Source of the DNA: Anaerolineales bacterium
GTDB taxonomy: Bacteria; Chloroflexota; Anaerolineae; Anaerolineales; UBA4823
Assembly: GCA_020060465.1 (NCBI GenBank)
Contig: JAGVAD010000007.1
Span: 62,001 to 126,000 of the forward strand
Length of the DNA: 64,000 nucleotides
Direction: 5' to 3'
The notes beneath the pieces are model-generated. The model was not told where the DNA came from. It saw nothing but the letters and a program-made list of their open reading frames with translations, and made no database searches. Numbering within the stretch: the first letter of the stretch is position 1; every line of letters starts with the position of its first letter. This document shows positions 24,856-33,775 of this stretch, piece by piece. The position numbers were made by a program, and so were the translations under genes.

Positions 24856-26184
24856 TTACTCAGCGCCGGGAGCATCGGAGGAGCGCACGACGGCATAAAA
24901 CAGCGGCAGCGCTGGCACCGGTTCGTCGCTCCAGGCGTGCGCCGCCAGCAAACGTTGACGCGCCTGCGCCAATGCAGTCGGCTGATTGGCGTGGATGGTG
25001 AAGAGCGGCTCGCCGGCTTCCACATAGTCGCCGACTTTGTGATGCACGACGACGCCCACTGCCAGGTCAATTGGGTCGCCCTTTTTTGCCCGCCCCGCGC
25101 CTAAAAGCACGCTTGTCTCGCCTACTGCCTGGGCGTTGATCTCTTTTAGATAGCCTGAACGCGGCGCAGCGACGGTCTCAATCAAGCTGGCGCGAGGCAG
25201 TTTTTCCGGCTGATCCACATAGGAGACATCGCCGCCTTGCGCCTGCACCAGTGTGCGAAAGCGCTCCAGCGCCCGTCCATCAGCCAGTGCTGCAGCGGCC
25301 ATTTCACGCCCTTCGGCTTCGCTGGCGGCTTTTTCTCCCAGCAGCAGCAAGTGGCTGGCGACTTCCAAACAATGCTCGCGAAAGTCCGGCGGCCCGCCGC
25401 CGCGCAGCGTTTCAATAGCTTCGCGTACTTCCAACGCGTTGCCCACTGCATAGCCTAACGGCTGGTTCATATCCGAAATTAACGCCACAGCTTTGCGCCC
25501 GGAGAGATGAGCGATGTAGGCCATCAGGCGCGCCAGCTCTTGCGCTTCGCTGAGGGATTTCATAAACGCACCGTTGCCCACTTTTACATCCAAGACGATC
25601 GCTTGCGCGCCAGCGGCGATCTTCTTGCTCATCACTGAGGAAGCGATCAGTGGAATGGACTGCACCGTGCCGGTCACGTCTCGCAAGGCATACAGTTTAC
25701 CGTCGGCCGGGGCTAGGTCGCCAGTTTGACCGGCAAGTACCAGGCCCACCCGCTGGAGCTGCGCCAGAAACTCTTCTTTGGTTAGGTCAGATCGAAAGCC
25801 GGGGATGGACTCCATTTTGTCCAATGTGCCGCCGCTGAAACCCAGGCCACGCCCGGACATTTTTGCCACTGGAAGCCCACAGGCAGCCACGGTCGGCTCG
25901 ACTACCAGTGTGGTTTTATCGCCCACGCCGCCAGTGGAGTGTTTATCCACCGCAATAGGTACAACCCTGGACAAATCCAACACTTCGCCGGAATAGGCCA
26001 TGGCTAGGGTCAGGTCAGTGGTTTCACGCAGGCTCATGCCGTTGAGCAGCACTGCCATCGCCCAGGCTGCCGCCTGATAGTCGGGTATTTCGCCGCTGAC
26101 AAAACCCTGGATAAAAAATTCGATTTCCTCGCGCGTCAATTCTTGACGGTCGCGTTTTTTGATGATGATGTCTACCGCGCGCAT
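24856..26184 (-). CDS. pdp: Pyrimidine-nucleoside / thymidine phosphorylase
   Basis: Protein of 442 residues that cleaves (deoxy)uridine and thymidine with phosphate. The N-terminal helical domain ([20 protein letters not shown]) is followed by the glycosyltransferase fold with [16 protein letters not shown] (phosphate loop), [40 protein letters not shown] and the C-terminal PYNP domain ([15 protein letters not shown]-like segment). Length and motifs fit the PYNP/DeoA family; which pyrimidines it prefers is not readable. The ATG at 26184 with TTGGGAGAATCACC upstream is preferred over a start at 26211. It would supply ribose phosphates from nucleosides, fitting the BMP-type importer at 28-33 kb, though it is not in that operon. 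Confidence 0.9.
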   Translation of the reverse strand: MRAVDIIIKKRDRQELTREEIEFFIQGFVSGEIPDYQAAAWAMAVLLNGMSLRETTDLTLAMAYSGEVLDLSRVVPIAVDKHSTGGVGDKTTLVVEPTVAACGLPVAKMSGRGLGFSGGTLDKMESIPGFRSDLTKEEFLAQLQRVGLVLAGQTGDLAPADGKLYALRDVTGTVQSIPLIASSVMSKKIAAGAQAIVLDVKVGNGAFMKSLSEAQELARLMAYIAHLSGRKAVALISDMNQPLGYAVGNALEVREAIETLRGGGPPDFREHCLEVASHLLLLGEKAASEAEGREMAAAALADGRALERFRTLVQAQGGDVSYVDQPEKLPRASLIETVAAPRSGYLKEINAQAVGETSVLLGAGRAKKGDPIDLAVGVVVHHKVGDYVEAGEPLFTIHANQPTALAQARQRLLAAHAWSDEPVPALPLFYAVVRSSDAPGAE

Positions 26185-26270
26185 GGTGATTCTCCCAAGT
26201 ATGCCGCCCATTATACCGCAGGGCGTTTCTTTGGCAGAACTCTCAGGTTGGCGTGAGATCTCTTGCGAGT

Positions 26271-26279
26271 TGTTATAAT
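26271..26279 (+). promoter_or_regulatory. Extended -10 promoter of yigZ, probably leaderless
   Basis: TGTTATAAT is an extended -10 element (TGn plus TATAAT at 26274-26279). The ATG at 26286 lies six nt after it, so the expected transcription start coincides with the start codon and the mRNA would be leaderless. A weak -35 (TTGGCG, 26248) is 20 nt upstream. Confidence 0.5.
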
Positions 26280-26285
26280 GGGGGG

Positions 26286-26936
26286 ATGAACTACTATCCC
26301 ATCCCCGCCAGCGTGACCCGCCATGAGACCCAGGTGCTTAACTCGCGCTTCATTGCCACGCTCGGCCCGGCGTTTTCGGTGGAGGAGGCGCGCGCCTTCA
26401 TTGTTGCCATCCGAAGGGAATTCTCTGACGCGACGCACCATGTCCCGGCGTATCTCATCGGCCATGGCGACTCGGTGATCTCCCATTGCAGCGACGATGG
26501 CGAACCCGCCGGAACCGCCGGCCGCCCGGCGCTGGCAGCGCTGACCGGCAGCGGCCTGGGTGACGTTGTAGTGGTTGTGACGCGTTATTTCGGCGGAACG
26601 AAACTGGGGACCGGTGGGCTGGTGCGCGCCTACACTGAAGCAGTGCAGCAGGTTGTCGCGCGGTCACCGCGCGCTGTAAGATTGATGACACATGTTGTCC
26701 GCATCATTGCGCCTTATTCGTGGTATGAGCGGCTGCAACTATTGATTATGGCTCATCACGGCGTTATGATGGGTCAAGAGTTTACTGCCGAGGTGACGCT
26801 GACAGCGAGGTTTCCGGTTGAAAAATACCCGGCGTTTGGCACCGCTCTGCAAGAAGCTTCGCATGGCAGTCTGGCGGCTGAAATTTTAAGCACTGAAATG
26901 GCAATTCTACCTTTATCCGCGCAAGGAGAAAAATGA
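26286..26936 (+). CDS. yigZ: YigZ/IMPACT family protein
   Basis: Protein of 216 residues of the UPF0029/IMPACT family, implicated in translation control in eukaryotes and of unsettled role in bacteria. Visible are [51 protein letters not shown] and the signature [22 protein letters not shown] in the N-terminal domain, followed by a ferredoxin-like C-terminal domain (about 140-210). The ATG at 26286 follows GGGGGG and sits right behind an extended -10 box; the frame opening at 26253 lies within the promoter. The Gfo/Idh gene begins 1 nt after its stop, so the two are coupled. Confidence 0.88.
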   Translation: MNYYPIPASVTRHETQVLNSRFIATLGPAFSVEEARAFIVAIRREFSDATHHVPAYLIGHGDSVISHCSDDGEPAGTAGRPALAALTGSGLGDVVVVVTRYFGGTKLGTGGLVRAYTEAVQQVVARSPRAVRLMTHVVRIIAPYSWYERLQLLIMAHHGVMMGQEFTAEVTLTARFPVEKYPAFGTALQEASHGSLAAEILSTEMAILPLSAQGEK

Positions 26937-26937
26937 A

Positions 26938-27936
26938 ATGAACAAAGTTCGTTGGGGTTTACTATCAACTGCTAACATCAATCGGCTGGTGATCCCGGCG
27001 ATACGCGCTTCAACACGCGGCGAGCTGGTCGCGGTGGCCAGCCGCAGCCTGGAGAAGGCCCGGCAATATGCCGAGAAGTGGAGCATTCCGCACGCCTTCG
27101 GCTCTTATCAGGAGATGCTCGACTCCGGCAAGGTGGACGCCGTCTATATCAGCCTGCCCAATCATTTGCACGCTGAGTGGAGCATTCGCGCTCTGCAGGC
27201 TGGCGTGCATGTGCTGTGCGAAAAGCCCTTTGCCCTCTCTCTCGAAGAAGTGGACGCAATGATCGCTGCCAGCCGCGCCAGCGGGCGTGTATTGGCTGAG
27301 GCGTTCATGTACCGCTACCACCCGCAAACGAAGATCGTGGGCGAGTGGGTGCGCAGCGGCCGCTTGGGTGAGATCATTCTGACGCGAGGTATATTTACAT
27401 TCAAGATCATGCAGCGAGATGATGTGCGCTTGATCCCCGAGTACGGCGGCGGATGCCTGTGGGATGTGGGCGTGTATCCGCTCAGTTACGCTCAGTATGT
27501 TTTCGGAGGACCGCCGCAAGCAGTTTTTGGGCGACAATGGGTGGGCGACTCCGGGGTGGATGAGGATTTTACCGGCTTGCTCTGGTACCCAGGCGGAGGC
27601 ATGGCGCAAATTGCCAGCTCGTTCCGTTCGCCGCTTCATACTCATTTCGAGATCATCGGGACGGAGGGACGTCTGATTCTGAACCGCCCCTTCATCGGCA
27701 TGCAAGATGGGCGGCGTCTGGAGTTTTACCCGGCGGAAGGCGAGCCGCAGGAGATCCCCGTCCCCGAACAGGAGCTATACCTGGGAGAAGTCGAAGACAT
27801 GCACGCTGCTATCCTGGACGGCGCAACACCTTATCTCTCCTTAGAGGAGACGCGCAATCACGTGCGCACCGCTCTGGCGCTGTATCAATCAGCCAAACAG
27901 GGGCAGGCGATTGATCTGGAAACATTTAGCAAATAG
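26938..27936 (+). CDS. Gfo/Idh/MocA family NAD(P)-dependent oxidoreductase
   Basis: Protein of 332 residues. The Rossmann domain begins VRWGLLSTANINRLVIPAIR, with VDAVYISLPNHLHAEWSIRAL and the signature GVHVLCEKPFALSLEEVDAM carrying the conserved EKP. The second domain has EAFMYRYHPQTKIVGEWVRSGRLGEI and GGGCLWDVGVYPLSYAQYVFG, where Asp and the tyrosine/histidine positions line the active site. It would oxidise or reduce a sugar, inositol or related polyol with NAD(P); the substrate cannot be read. GCAAGGAGAAAA precedes the start, and the gene is coupled to yigZ. The nucleoside importer operon follows after a promoter. Confidence 0.88.
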   Translation: MNKVRWGLLSTANINRLVIPAIRASTRGELVAVASRSLEKARQYAEKWSIPHAFGSYQEMLDSGKVDAVYISLPNHLHAEWSIRALQAGVHVLCEKPFALSLEEVDAMIAASRASGRVLAEAFMYRYHPQTKIVGEWVRSGRLGEIILTRGIFTFKIMQRDDVRLIPEYGGGCLWDVGVYPLSYAQYVFGGPPQAVFGRQWVGDSGVDEDFTGLLWYPGGGMAQIASSFRSPLHTHFEIIGTEGRLILNRPFIGMQDGRRLEFYPAEGEPQEIPVPEQELYLGEVEDMHAAILDGATPYLSLEETRNHVRTALALYQSAKQGQAIDLETFSK

Positions 27937-27966
27937 GCAAGGCGGATTGTTTCTTGAGATGTGATA

Positions 27967-28024
27967 TTGACTCCCTCTGTTGCCCATGATACAATCTTTG
28001 TAGTCATCAGACGACTATCGTCTG
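27967..28024 (+). promoter_or_regulatory. Promoter and palindromic operator of the GntR/ABC importer operon
   Basis: TTGACT (27967-27972) and TACAAT (27990-27995) are 17 nt apart, a good sigma70 promoter. Just downstream, over the expected transcription start, CAGACGA-CTA-TCGTCTG (28008-28024) is a perfect palindrome with 7-bp arms, overlapping a second dyad TAGTC-N7-GACTA (28001-28017). A bound GntR protein would block initiation or clearance, suggesting autorepression by the downstream gene. Confidence 0.75.
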
Positions 28025-28068
28025 TTCTCTACTGGGCGTTACCGTACGGCGTCGCTTGAAGGCCACTG

Positions 28069-28809
28069 GTGGTACGTAGAAACGTTCCCCTCGCGCAGCA
28101 GGTTGTTTACGAGATCCTCTCCGGGATAGAAACTGGCAACCTGGCGCGGGAGAATGGCCTGCTTCCCTCCGAATCAGATCTTAGTAAGCGTTTCGATGTC
28201 AGCCGCGCTACGGTGCGGGAGGCGCTCTCGCGCCTGGAGCAGCGCGGCGTGGTCATTCGCCGCCACGGCGTGGGCACTTTTGTCGCCCCGCGGCAGCCTG
28301 TACTGGAAGCTGGCCTGGAGCGGCTGGAAAGCCTGTCCACGGTGGCGCAACGCATGGGGCTGGAAACGCGCATGGGCGAGGCTGAAATCCTTGAGCGTCC
28401 ATCTACTTTGCATGAAGCTGAGTGCCTGGGCATACCGTCAGGCTCGCCAGTGTTATGTGTGTCGCGTGTCATCCTGACCCACGAGCAGCCGTTTGCCTAT
28501 CTGGTGGATATTGTCCCGAATGAATATCTCAAGACGCAAGATTTAGGCGATTCTTTCACCGGTTCGGTGCTGGACGTGTTCTTGCAGCGCGGCGAAGTCC
28601 CCCTCAGCCATTCACGCACTGATATTCTGACTGAAGCGGCGGATGGGCATATTGCCCGCAGGTTGCACATGCAGCCTGGAGAAACCTTGCTCAAACTGGA
28701 GGCTCAATTGTATACTAGGGATGGACGCGTGATTGATTATTCGCTCAGTTATTTCGTCCCGGGTTATTTCCGCTTCCGCGTGATTCGGCGGATTGATCCG
28801 TGCGATTGA
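28069..28809 (+). CDS. GntR-family repressor with UTRA ligand domain
   Basis: Protein of 246 residues. The N-terminal winged helix (about 8-75; LLPSESDLSKRFDVSRATVREALSRLEQRGVVIRR) is of the HutC/FadR type, and the rest is a chorismate-lyase-like UTRA domain (SPVLCVSRVILTHEQPFAYLVDIVP, AQLYTRDGRVIDYSLSYF). The start is GTG at 28069 with a GAAGG upstream. It opens the ABC importer operon and the permease gene begins 22 nt after its stop, so it most likely regulates uptake in response to the imported compound. A strong promoter with a palindrome lies immediately upstream. Confidence 0.88.
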   Translation: MVRRNVPLAQQVVYEILSGIETGNLARENGLLPSESDLSKRFDVSRATVREALSRLEQRGVVIRRHGVGTFVAPRQPVLEAGLERLESLSTVAQRMGLETRMGEAEILERPSTLHEAECLGIPSGSPVLCVSRVILTHEQPFAYLVDIVPNEYLKTQDLGDSFTGSVLDVFLQRGEVPLSHSRTDILTEAADGHIARRLHMQPGETLLKLEAQLYTRDGRVIDYSLSYFVPGYFRFRVIRRIDPCD

Positions 28810-28831
28810 ACATCGTGTTGGAGGAATTTAC

Positions 28832-29965
28832 ATGCCGCCGAACCTGATCGCCGCCAAACCATTGCCCCAGCATAAGCTCAATATTGACCTGAAAGATGTT
28901 CTATTTCGAGCTTCTCTGCCGCTGTTGGCCATGCTGGCGGCGCTGCTCATCGGCGCGGTTTTATTGCTTTTATTGAGAGCCAACCCATTCCAGGCCTATG
29001 CTGCCATGGTGACCGGCGTCTTTGGCAGCACTTCTGGCTTTACTCAGTCGCTTACCAAAGCCACGCCACTATTGTTGGTTGGGCTGGGAATTTGCATTGC
29101 TTTCCGCGCCAGTGTAATTAACATCGGCGCAGAAGGACAGATCATTCTGGGGGCGCTGGCAGCCACCTGGTTTTCGCTGGCCTTCCGCCACTGGCCGGGA
29201 TGGCTGCTGATCCCGGCTGTCTTGTTGGTCAGTTTTCTGGCAGGCGCGATTTGGGGCTTCATTCCGGGCATACTCAAGGCTCGCTTGAGCGTCAATGAGA
29301 TTCTCAGCACGGTGATGATGAACGCCATTGCCTTGCAATTGATGAATCTGCTCATCCGTGGCCCACTGATGGATCCGGCGGGCATCGCCGCCGGCACCTA
29401 TCTGGCGCAGTCTGAGCGCATTCCTGAACAAGCCTGGCTGCCGCGCCTGGTGCCACAGACCCTGCTCCACGCCGGGGCCATCCTGGCGGTTGTTCTGGCC
29501 GTCCTGGTGTATATCTTCCTGTGGCGCACTACCATCGGTTACCGCATCCGCGCTGTTGGCTTGAACCCGGACGCCTCGCGCTACGCCGGTATCAACGTCA
29601 GCGTGTATCAGGCGCTATCGCTTACGCTGGCGGGGGCATTCGCAGGTCTGGCGGGAGCGGTGGAAGTGATTGGCGTACAGCATCGCTTGTTAGAAGGTAT
29701 TACCAGCGGCTACGGTTTTTCAGGCATCGTAGCCGCTTTGTTTGGCGGGTTGCATCCGCTTGGGTTGGTGCCGGCTTCCTGGTTGTTTGGCAGTCTGCTG
29801 GTTGGCGCGGATAAGATGCAACGCGCCGTTCAAGTCCCTTCTGCGCTGATAGATACCATCTTAGGCCTGGTGGTGTTGTTTGTCGTGGCATCCAATTTGT
29901 TATCGCGGCGCTGGTCGTCGCGTCGCACTATTGAAATCTCCGCAACCGAAGAGGTCAATTCATGA
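28832..29965 (+). CDS. BMP-type ABC importer permease (first subunit)
   Basis: Protein of 377 residues of the YufP/BmpC-type permease family (branched-chain-amino-acid-permease-like fold), with a cytoplasmic N-terminus and about nine hydrophobic segments. Family motifs are ATPLLLVGLGICIAFRASVINIGAEGQIILGALAA and GYRIRAVGLNPDASRYAGINV, the latter being the loop that contacts the ATPase. GTTGGAGGAATTTAC precedes the ATG at 28832; an upstream in-frame start lies inside the regulator gene. The stop overlaps the next permease (ATGA). The likely substrate class is nucleosides by family resemblance, not by direct evidence. Confidence 0.9.
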   Translation: MPPNLIAAKPLPQHKLNIDLKDVLFRASLPLLAMLAALLIGAVLLLLLRANPFQAYAAMVTGVFGSTSGFTQSLTKATPLLLVGLGICIAFRASVINIGAEGQIILGALAATWFSLAFRHWPGWLLIPAVLLVSFLAGAIWGFIPGILKARLSVNEILSTVMMNAIALQLMNLLIRGPLMDPAGIAAGTYLAQSERIPEQAWLPRLVPQTLLHAGAILAVVLAVLVYIFLWRTTIGYRIRAVGLNPDASRYAGINVSVYQALSLTLAGAFAGLAGAVEVIGVQHRLLEGITSGYGFSGIVAALFGGLHPLGLVPASWLFGSLLVGADKMQRAVQVPSALIDTILGLVVLFVVASNLLSRRWSSRRTIEISATEEVNS

Positions 29966-30894
29966 CAGAGATACTCTCGGCGGCAGTCATTGTGGGCATC
30001 CTTACCTCAGCCATTCGCCTGGCGACGCCTTATTTATTTGCCTCCATTGGCGAAGCCTTTGCACAAACCTCTGGCGTTCTCAACCTGGGCGTGGATGGGA
30101 TCATGCTGATGGGGGCTTTCAGCGCATTTTATGTTACCCTGCATACGGGCAACGTTTGGTTGGGAGCATTGGCGGCAATGCTGGTCGGTTTGCTCATGGG
30201 GTTGCTTATGTCGCTCATCAGCGTGACCTTCAAAGCTGAACAAGGCATCAGCGGCATTGGTTTGTATATGTTTGGGCTGGGGCTTTCTTCGCTGTTGTTC
30301 AAGGTGTTGGTCGGCACGGTCTATACCATCAGCGGTTTTCCGGTTATCAAAATCCCTTTCCTGAGCCAGATTCCATATATTGGACAGATATTTTTCCAGC
30401 ACAGCCTGCCTGTGTATGCCGCCTTCTTGTTGGTGCCGTTAGCCTGGTGGTTGTTGGATAAGACCACCTGGGGATTGAAGATCAAATCGGTGGGGCAGAA
30501 CCCAGCAGCCGCTGATTCATTGGGCGTGAACGTGGACCGTGTGCGCTATTTCAGCGTCTGTCTGGGAGCGGTATTGGCGGGTCTGGCTGGCGCTTCGCTT
30601 TCTACAGCGCTGGTAAACCTCTTTCAAGAGAATCTGACCGCCGGTTTAGGTTTTATCGCTGTAGCGCTGGTGTATTTTGGCGGCTGGCGTCCACTGGGCA
30701 TTTTGGCTGGCGCGCTGTTGTTCAGCGTGGTCAATGCCTTCCAGCTCTGGTTGCAGGTGCTGGGAGTGAATATCCAGTCGGATGTGGCCGTCATGTTACC
30801 TTATTTGTTAACGATCGCCGTGCTGGCGTTCTCCATGAATCGAGTACGCCAGCCTGCGGCGTTAAATAAGCCCTTCGAACGGGGCGAAAACTGA
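29962..30894 (+). CDS. BMP-type ABC importer permease (second subunit)
   Basis: Protein of 310 residues of the YufQ-type permease family, about eight membrane segments. The N-terminus has TPYLFASIGEAFAQTSGVLNLGVDGIMLMGAF, the equivalent of the NIGAEGQ region of its partner, and GLKIKSVGQNPAAADSLGVNV is the ATPase coupling loop. The ATG overlaps the preceding stop, so the two permeases are made together and would form the heterodimeric membrane channel. The lipoprotein gene follows after 44 nt. Confidence 0.9.
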   Translation: MTEILSAAVIVGILTSAIRLATPYLFASIGEAFAQTSGVLNLGVDGIMLMGAFSAFYVTLHTGNVWLGALAAMLVGLLMGLLMSLISVTFKAEQGISGIGLYMFGLGLSSLLFKVLVGTVYTISGFPVIKIPFLSQIPYIGQIFFQHSLPVYAAFLLVPLAWWLLDKTTWGLKIKSVGQNPAAADSLGVNVDRVRYFSVCLGAVLAGLAGASLSTALVNLFQENLTAGLGFIAVALVYFGGWRPLGILAGALLFSVVNAFQLWLQVLGVNIQSDVAVMLPYLLTIAVLAFSMNRVRQPAALNKPFERGEN

Positions 30895-30938
30895 TCCGTT
30901 AGGTTTGGAGATATTTAGAAGACAAAAGGAGAATGAAA

Positions 30939-31949
30939 ATGAGGATCCGCGCTTTGTTCATTGTTAGTTTGATCGTCGTAATGCTGGCAACCGCCTGCGG
31001 CGGCGGTCAGCAGACGGCGCCGGCTGGCGGCGGTGAAGCAGCCAAGCCGTTCCGTATTGCTGTGGTGATGCCCAGCGCCACGACGGACATGGCCTTCAGC
31101 CAGTCTATGTGGTCAGCCCTGAAAGCCGTCCAGGCTGAGATGGGCGGCGAAGCTGCGCTTGAGATCAAGTATTCTGAAAATATGTTCAAGGTGCCCGACG
31201 CCGCGGCTGCCATTCGCGATTACGCCAGCCAGGGCTTCAACATCGTCATCGCTCATGGCTCGCAATACGGCGCTTCGGTGGAGGAGATCGCCAAGGATTT
31301 CCCCAACACCACCTTCGCCTGGGGCACCGATGTTAACACCTTTGGCCTGCCCAACGTGTACGCCTACACCGCCGCCGCCGAACAGGGTGGTTATGTCAAC
31401 GGCGTGATGGCCGCTATGCTGACCAAATCCAAGCTGATTGGCGTGACCGGCCCGATCGAGGTCGGCGACGCCAAGACCTACATAGACGGCTTTGTGCAAG
31501 GCGTGGCTGCGGTGGATCCTTCGATTACCGTCTCGAAGACCTGGACCGGCTCCTTCTCGGACGTGGCTCTGATGACCGAAGCCGCCAAGACGCACATCGC
31601 CGCCGGCGCCGATGTCTTAACAGGTTCCTCGCAGTCGGTGGTTGGCTCAATCGGCGCGGCCAAAGAAGCCGGCAATGTGTTGTGGTTTGGCACCCAGCAG
31701 GATCAGGCTTCTCTGGCCCCGGAACTGGTCGTAGCCAGCCAGGTGTATGATTGGACCGCTCTGATCAAACAAATGATCGCCAATTACAAAGAAGGCAAGC
31801 TGGGCGGCATCACTTACGTGCTGGAACTCAAGAATGACGGCCTCAAGATCGCCTTCAACCCCGGCTTTGCGCTGCCGGACAATGTGAAGGCTGCGGCTGA
31901 AAAAGCCATTGCCGACATCAAAAGCGGCGCTATCACAGTTAATCCATAA
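30939..31949 (+). CDS. BMP-family substrate-binding lipoprotein
   Basis: Protein of 336 residues, the extracellular receptor of the importer. A signal peptide runs to a lipobox-like LATAC (Cys at about residue 20), followed by a Gly/Gln/Pro linker and the PnrA/Med/BMP periplasmic-binding fold (FRIAVVMPSATTDMAFSQSM, ASQGFNIVIAHGSQYGASVE, FAWGTDVNTFGLPNVYAY, DVLTGSSQSVVGSIGAAKEA). Characterised relatives bind purine or other nucleosides. The ATG at 30939 is preferred over one two codons earlier because AAAAGGAGA is then 7 nt away. A strong stem-loop follows the gene, as often seen after abundantly expressed binding proteins. Confidence 0.9.
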   Translation: MRIRALFIVSLIVVMLATACGGGQQTAPAGGGEAAKPFRIAVVMPSATTDMAFSQSMWSALKAVQAEMGGEAALEIKYSENMFKVPDAAAAIRDYASQGFNIVIAHGSQYGASVEEIAKDFPNTTFAWGTDVNTFGLPNVYAYTAAAEQGGYVNGVMAAMLTKSKLIGVTGPIEVGDAKTYIDGFVQGVAAVDPSITVSKTWTGSFSDVALMTEAAKTHIAAGADVLTGSSQSVVGSIGAAKEAGNVLWFGTQQDQASLAPELVVASQVYDWTALIKQMIANYKEGKLGGITYVLELKNDGLKIAFNPGFALPDNVKAAAEKAIADIKSGAITVNP

Positions 31950-31966
31950 CCAGACGTTTTCTTAAA

Positions 31967-32007
31967 AGGTCTTCCCCGCGCTGGCTTAACCGGAGCGGGG
32001 AAGACCT
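31967..32007 (+). promoter_or_regulatory. Intercistronic stem-loop after the binding-protein gene
   Basis: AGGTCTTCCCCGC (31967-31979) and GCGGGGAAGACCT (31995-32007) form a perfect 13-bp stem with a 15-nt loop. No T run follows, so it is more likely an mRNA-stabilising or partial-termination element that lowers expression of the ATPase relative to the lipoprotein. Confidence 0.65.
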
Positions 32008-32055
32008 CCATCGTTCAAGTCGGTTGATTTTATTTCTAATTCTGCCCGAGGCGTT

Positions 32056-33645
32056 ATGATGACTACCGCCGGTCAGCTTACTCATCTCCCTCGCATCCGT
32101 CGTATCGAAATGCGCGAGATTGTCAAGCGTTTTCCAGGCGTGTTGGCGAACTCTAAGGTCAACTTTGATGTAAATGCTGGCGAAGTACACGCCCTGCTGG
32201 GCGAAAACGGCGCCGGTAAGAGTACTTTGATGCGCCAGCTCTATGGGCTTTATCGCCCCGACGAGGGCCAGATTCTGATTGACGGCAAGGCGGTTGAATT
32301 TCATTCGCCCGCCGACGCTATCCGCGCCGGAATTGGCATGATCCATCAGCACTTTATGTTGGTGCCTACGTTAACGGTAGCGCAAAACGTCGCTCTGGGG
32401 TTGAAATCCTCACGCGAGCCGTTGCTGGATCTCGATCGTGTGTCAGCGCGCATCAGCGAACTCTCTCAAGCCTATGGGCTGAAAGTTGACCCTTCTGCTT
32501 ACGTCTGGCAGCTTTCGGTCGGCGAACAGCAACGGGTGGAGATTATCAAGTCTCTCTATCGCGGCGCCAGCATCATCATCCTGGATGAACCTACCGCTGT
32601 GCTTACCCCGCAGGAAGTGAACGATCTGTTCGCCACCTTGAAGCGCATGGTCGGCGAAGGTCATGGGTTGGTATTCATCTCGCATAAGCTGCATGAGGTG
32701 ATGGAGATCAGCGATCGGGTGACTGTATTGCGGGATGGACAGACGATTGGCGTGCGCCTTACCAAAGAGGTGACCCGCGACGAATTGGTGAAGATGATGG
32801 TTGGGCGGGAGGTTAAGCCGCTATCGCCGCAGCCGGCGAAGGTCGGCGCGGTGCGCCTGGAAATCAAAGACCTGCGCGCCATGGGCGACCGCGGAACTGA
32901 GATGCTGCGCGGCGTCAATCTGCAAGTACACGCTGGCGAAATTGTCGGCGTGGCGGGCGTATCTGGCAACGGGCAGCGCGAGCTGGCTGAGTGCCTGACC
33001 GGGCTGCGCAAGGCAACATACGGGCAGATTCTGATCAACGGCGAAGATATGACGCATGCCCCGCTGCTCAAACGTATGGCTGCCGGTCAGGCGTACATCC
33101 CCGAAGAACGGATGCGCGATGGCGCCATCCGCGAATTTTCGGTGCAGGAAAACCTGTTTTTGCGCGATCATTCCGCGCCGCAATACCGGCGCGGAGTGTT
33201 CATGGATTTTTCTCGTATGGCGGCGCGCACACGCCAGTTAGTGGATGAATTTAACGTCAAGACCCCCCGCCTGGATACGCCGCTAAAGAACTTATCCGGC
33301 GGCAACATTCAAAAGCTGATTCTGGCGCGGGAGCTTTCTCGCAAGCCTGTCGTGCTGATTGCCGCTCAGCCCACCCGTGGCGTGGATATTGGCGCGACGG
33401 AATACATCCACAAGCGGCTGCTGGAACAACGCGCCGCCGGTACAGCCATTTTGCTCATTTCTGAAGATTTGGACGAAATTCGCACCCTGTCTGACCGTAT
33501 CGCGGTGATGTACGAAGGACAGATCATTGGCGTCGTCGAACGCGATCAAGCTACGGTTGAGCAGATTGGTCTGATGATGGCGGGCGTCTCTAAAGAAGAT
33601 GCCTTACAACGTCGCTCAGACCTTGCACATCTCTCATATCCGTAA
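32056..33645 (+). CDS. BMP-type ABC importer ATPase (two ABC domains)
   Basis: Protein of 529 residues with two nucleotide-binding domains in one chain, like YufO and sugar-importer ATPases. Domain 1 has Walker A GENGAGKST, signature LSVGEQQRVEI and Walker B IIILDEPTAVLTP. Domain 2 has a degenerate Walker A (VSGNGQRELAECL), signature LSGGNIQKLIL and a Walker B with IAAQPTRGVD in place of DEPT, so the second site is probably ATPase-deficient, as is normal for the family. It completes the importer begun at 28832. It follows the binding protein after 106 nt with an intervening stem-loop and weak ribosome site (ATG ATG at 32056). Confidence 0.92.
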   Translation: MMTTAGQLTHLPRIRRIEMREIVKRFPGVLANSKVNFDVNAGEVHALLGENGAGKSTLMRQLYGLYRPDEGQILIDGKAVEFHSPADAIRAGIGMIHQHFMLVPTLTVAQNVALGLKSSREPLLDLDRVSARISELSQAYGLKVDPSAYVWQLSVGEQQRVEIIKSLYRGASIIILDEPTAVLTPQEVNDLFATLKRMVGEGHGLVFISHKLHEVMEISDRVTVLRDGQTIGVRLTKEVTRDELVKMMVGREVKPLSPQPAKVGAVRLEIKDLRAMGDRGTEMLRGVNLQVHAGEIVGVAGVSGNGQRELAECLTGLRKATYGQILINGEDMTHAPLLKRMAAGQAYIPEERMRDGAIREFSVQENLFLRDHSAPQYRRGVFMDFSRMAARTRQLVDEFNVKTPRLDTPLKNLSGGNIQKLILARELSRKPVVLIAAQPTRGVDIGATEYIHKRLLEQRAAGTAILLISEDLDEIRTLSDRIAVMYEGQIIGVVERDQATVEQIGLMMAGVSKEDALQRRSDLAHLSYP

Positions 33646-33688
33646 GGGACCTACCCCATAGATTTCCTCAAATCAGACGAAAGACGGG

Positions 33689-33771
33689 CGCGACGCGCTT
33701 CGGTCAAGTGTAGGCGCGACCAGTTACTTGAGATTTCAGCCCTCTTTGCCTTTTGAAGCGCGTCGCGTTTT
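33689..33771. terminator. Long hairpin between convergent operons
   Basis: CGCGACGCGCTTC (33689-33701) and GAAGCGCGTCGCG (33755-33767) are perfect 13-nt complements separated by 53 nt, followed on the plus strand by TTTT. It sits between the importer ATPase (plus) and ilvE (minus) and is a plausible bidirectional terminator, although the loop is long. Confidence 0.5.
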
Positions 33772-33775
33772 GATC

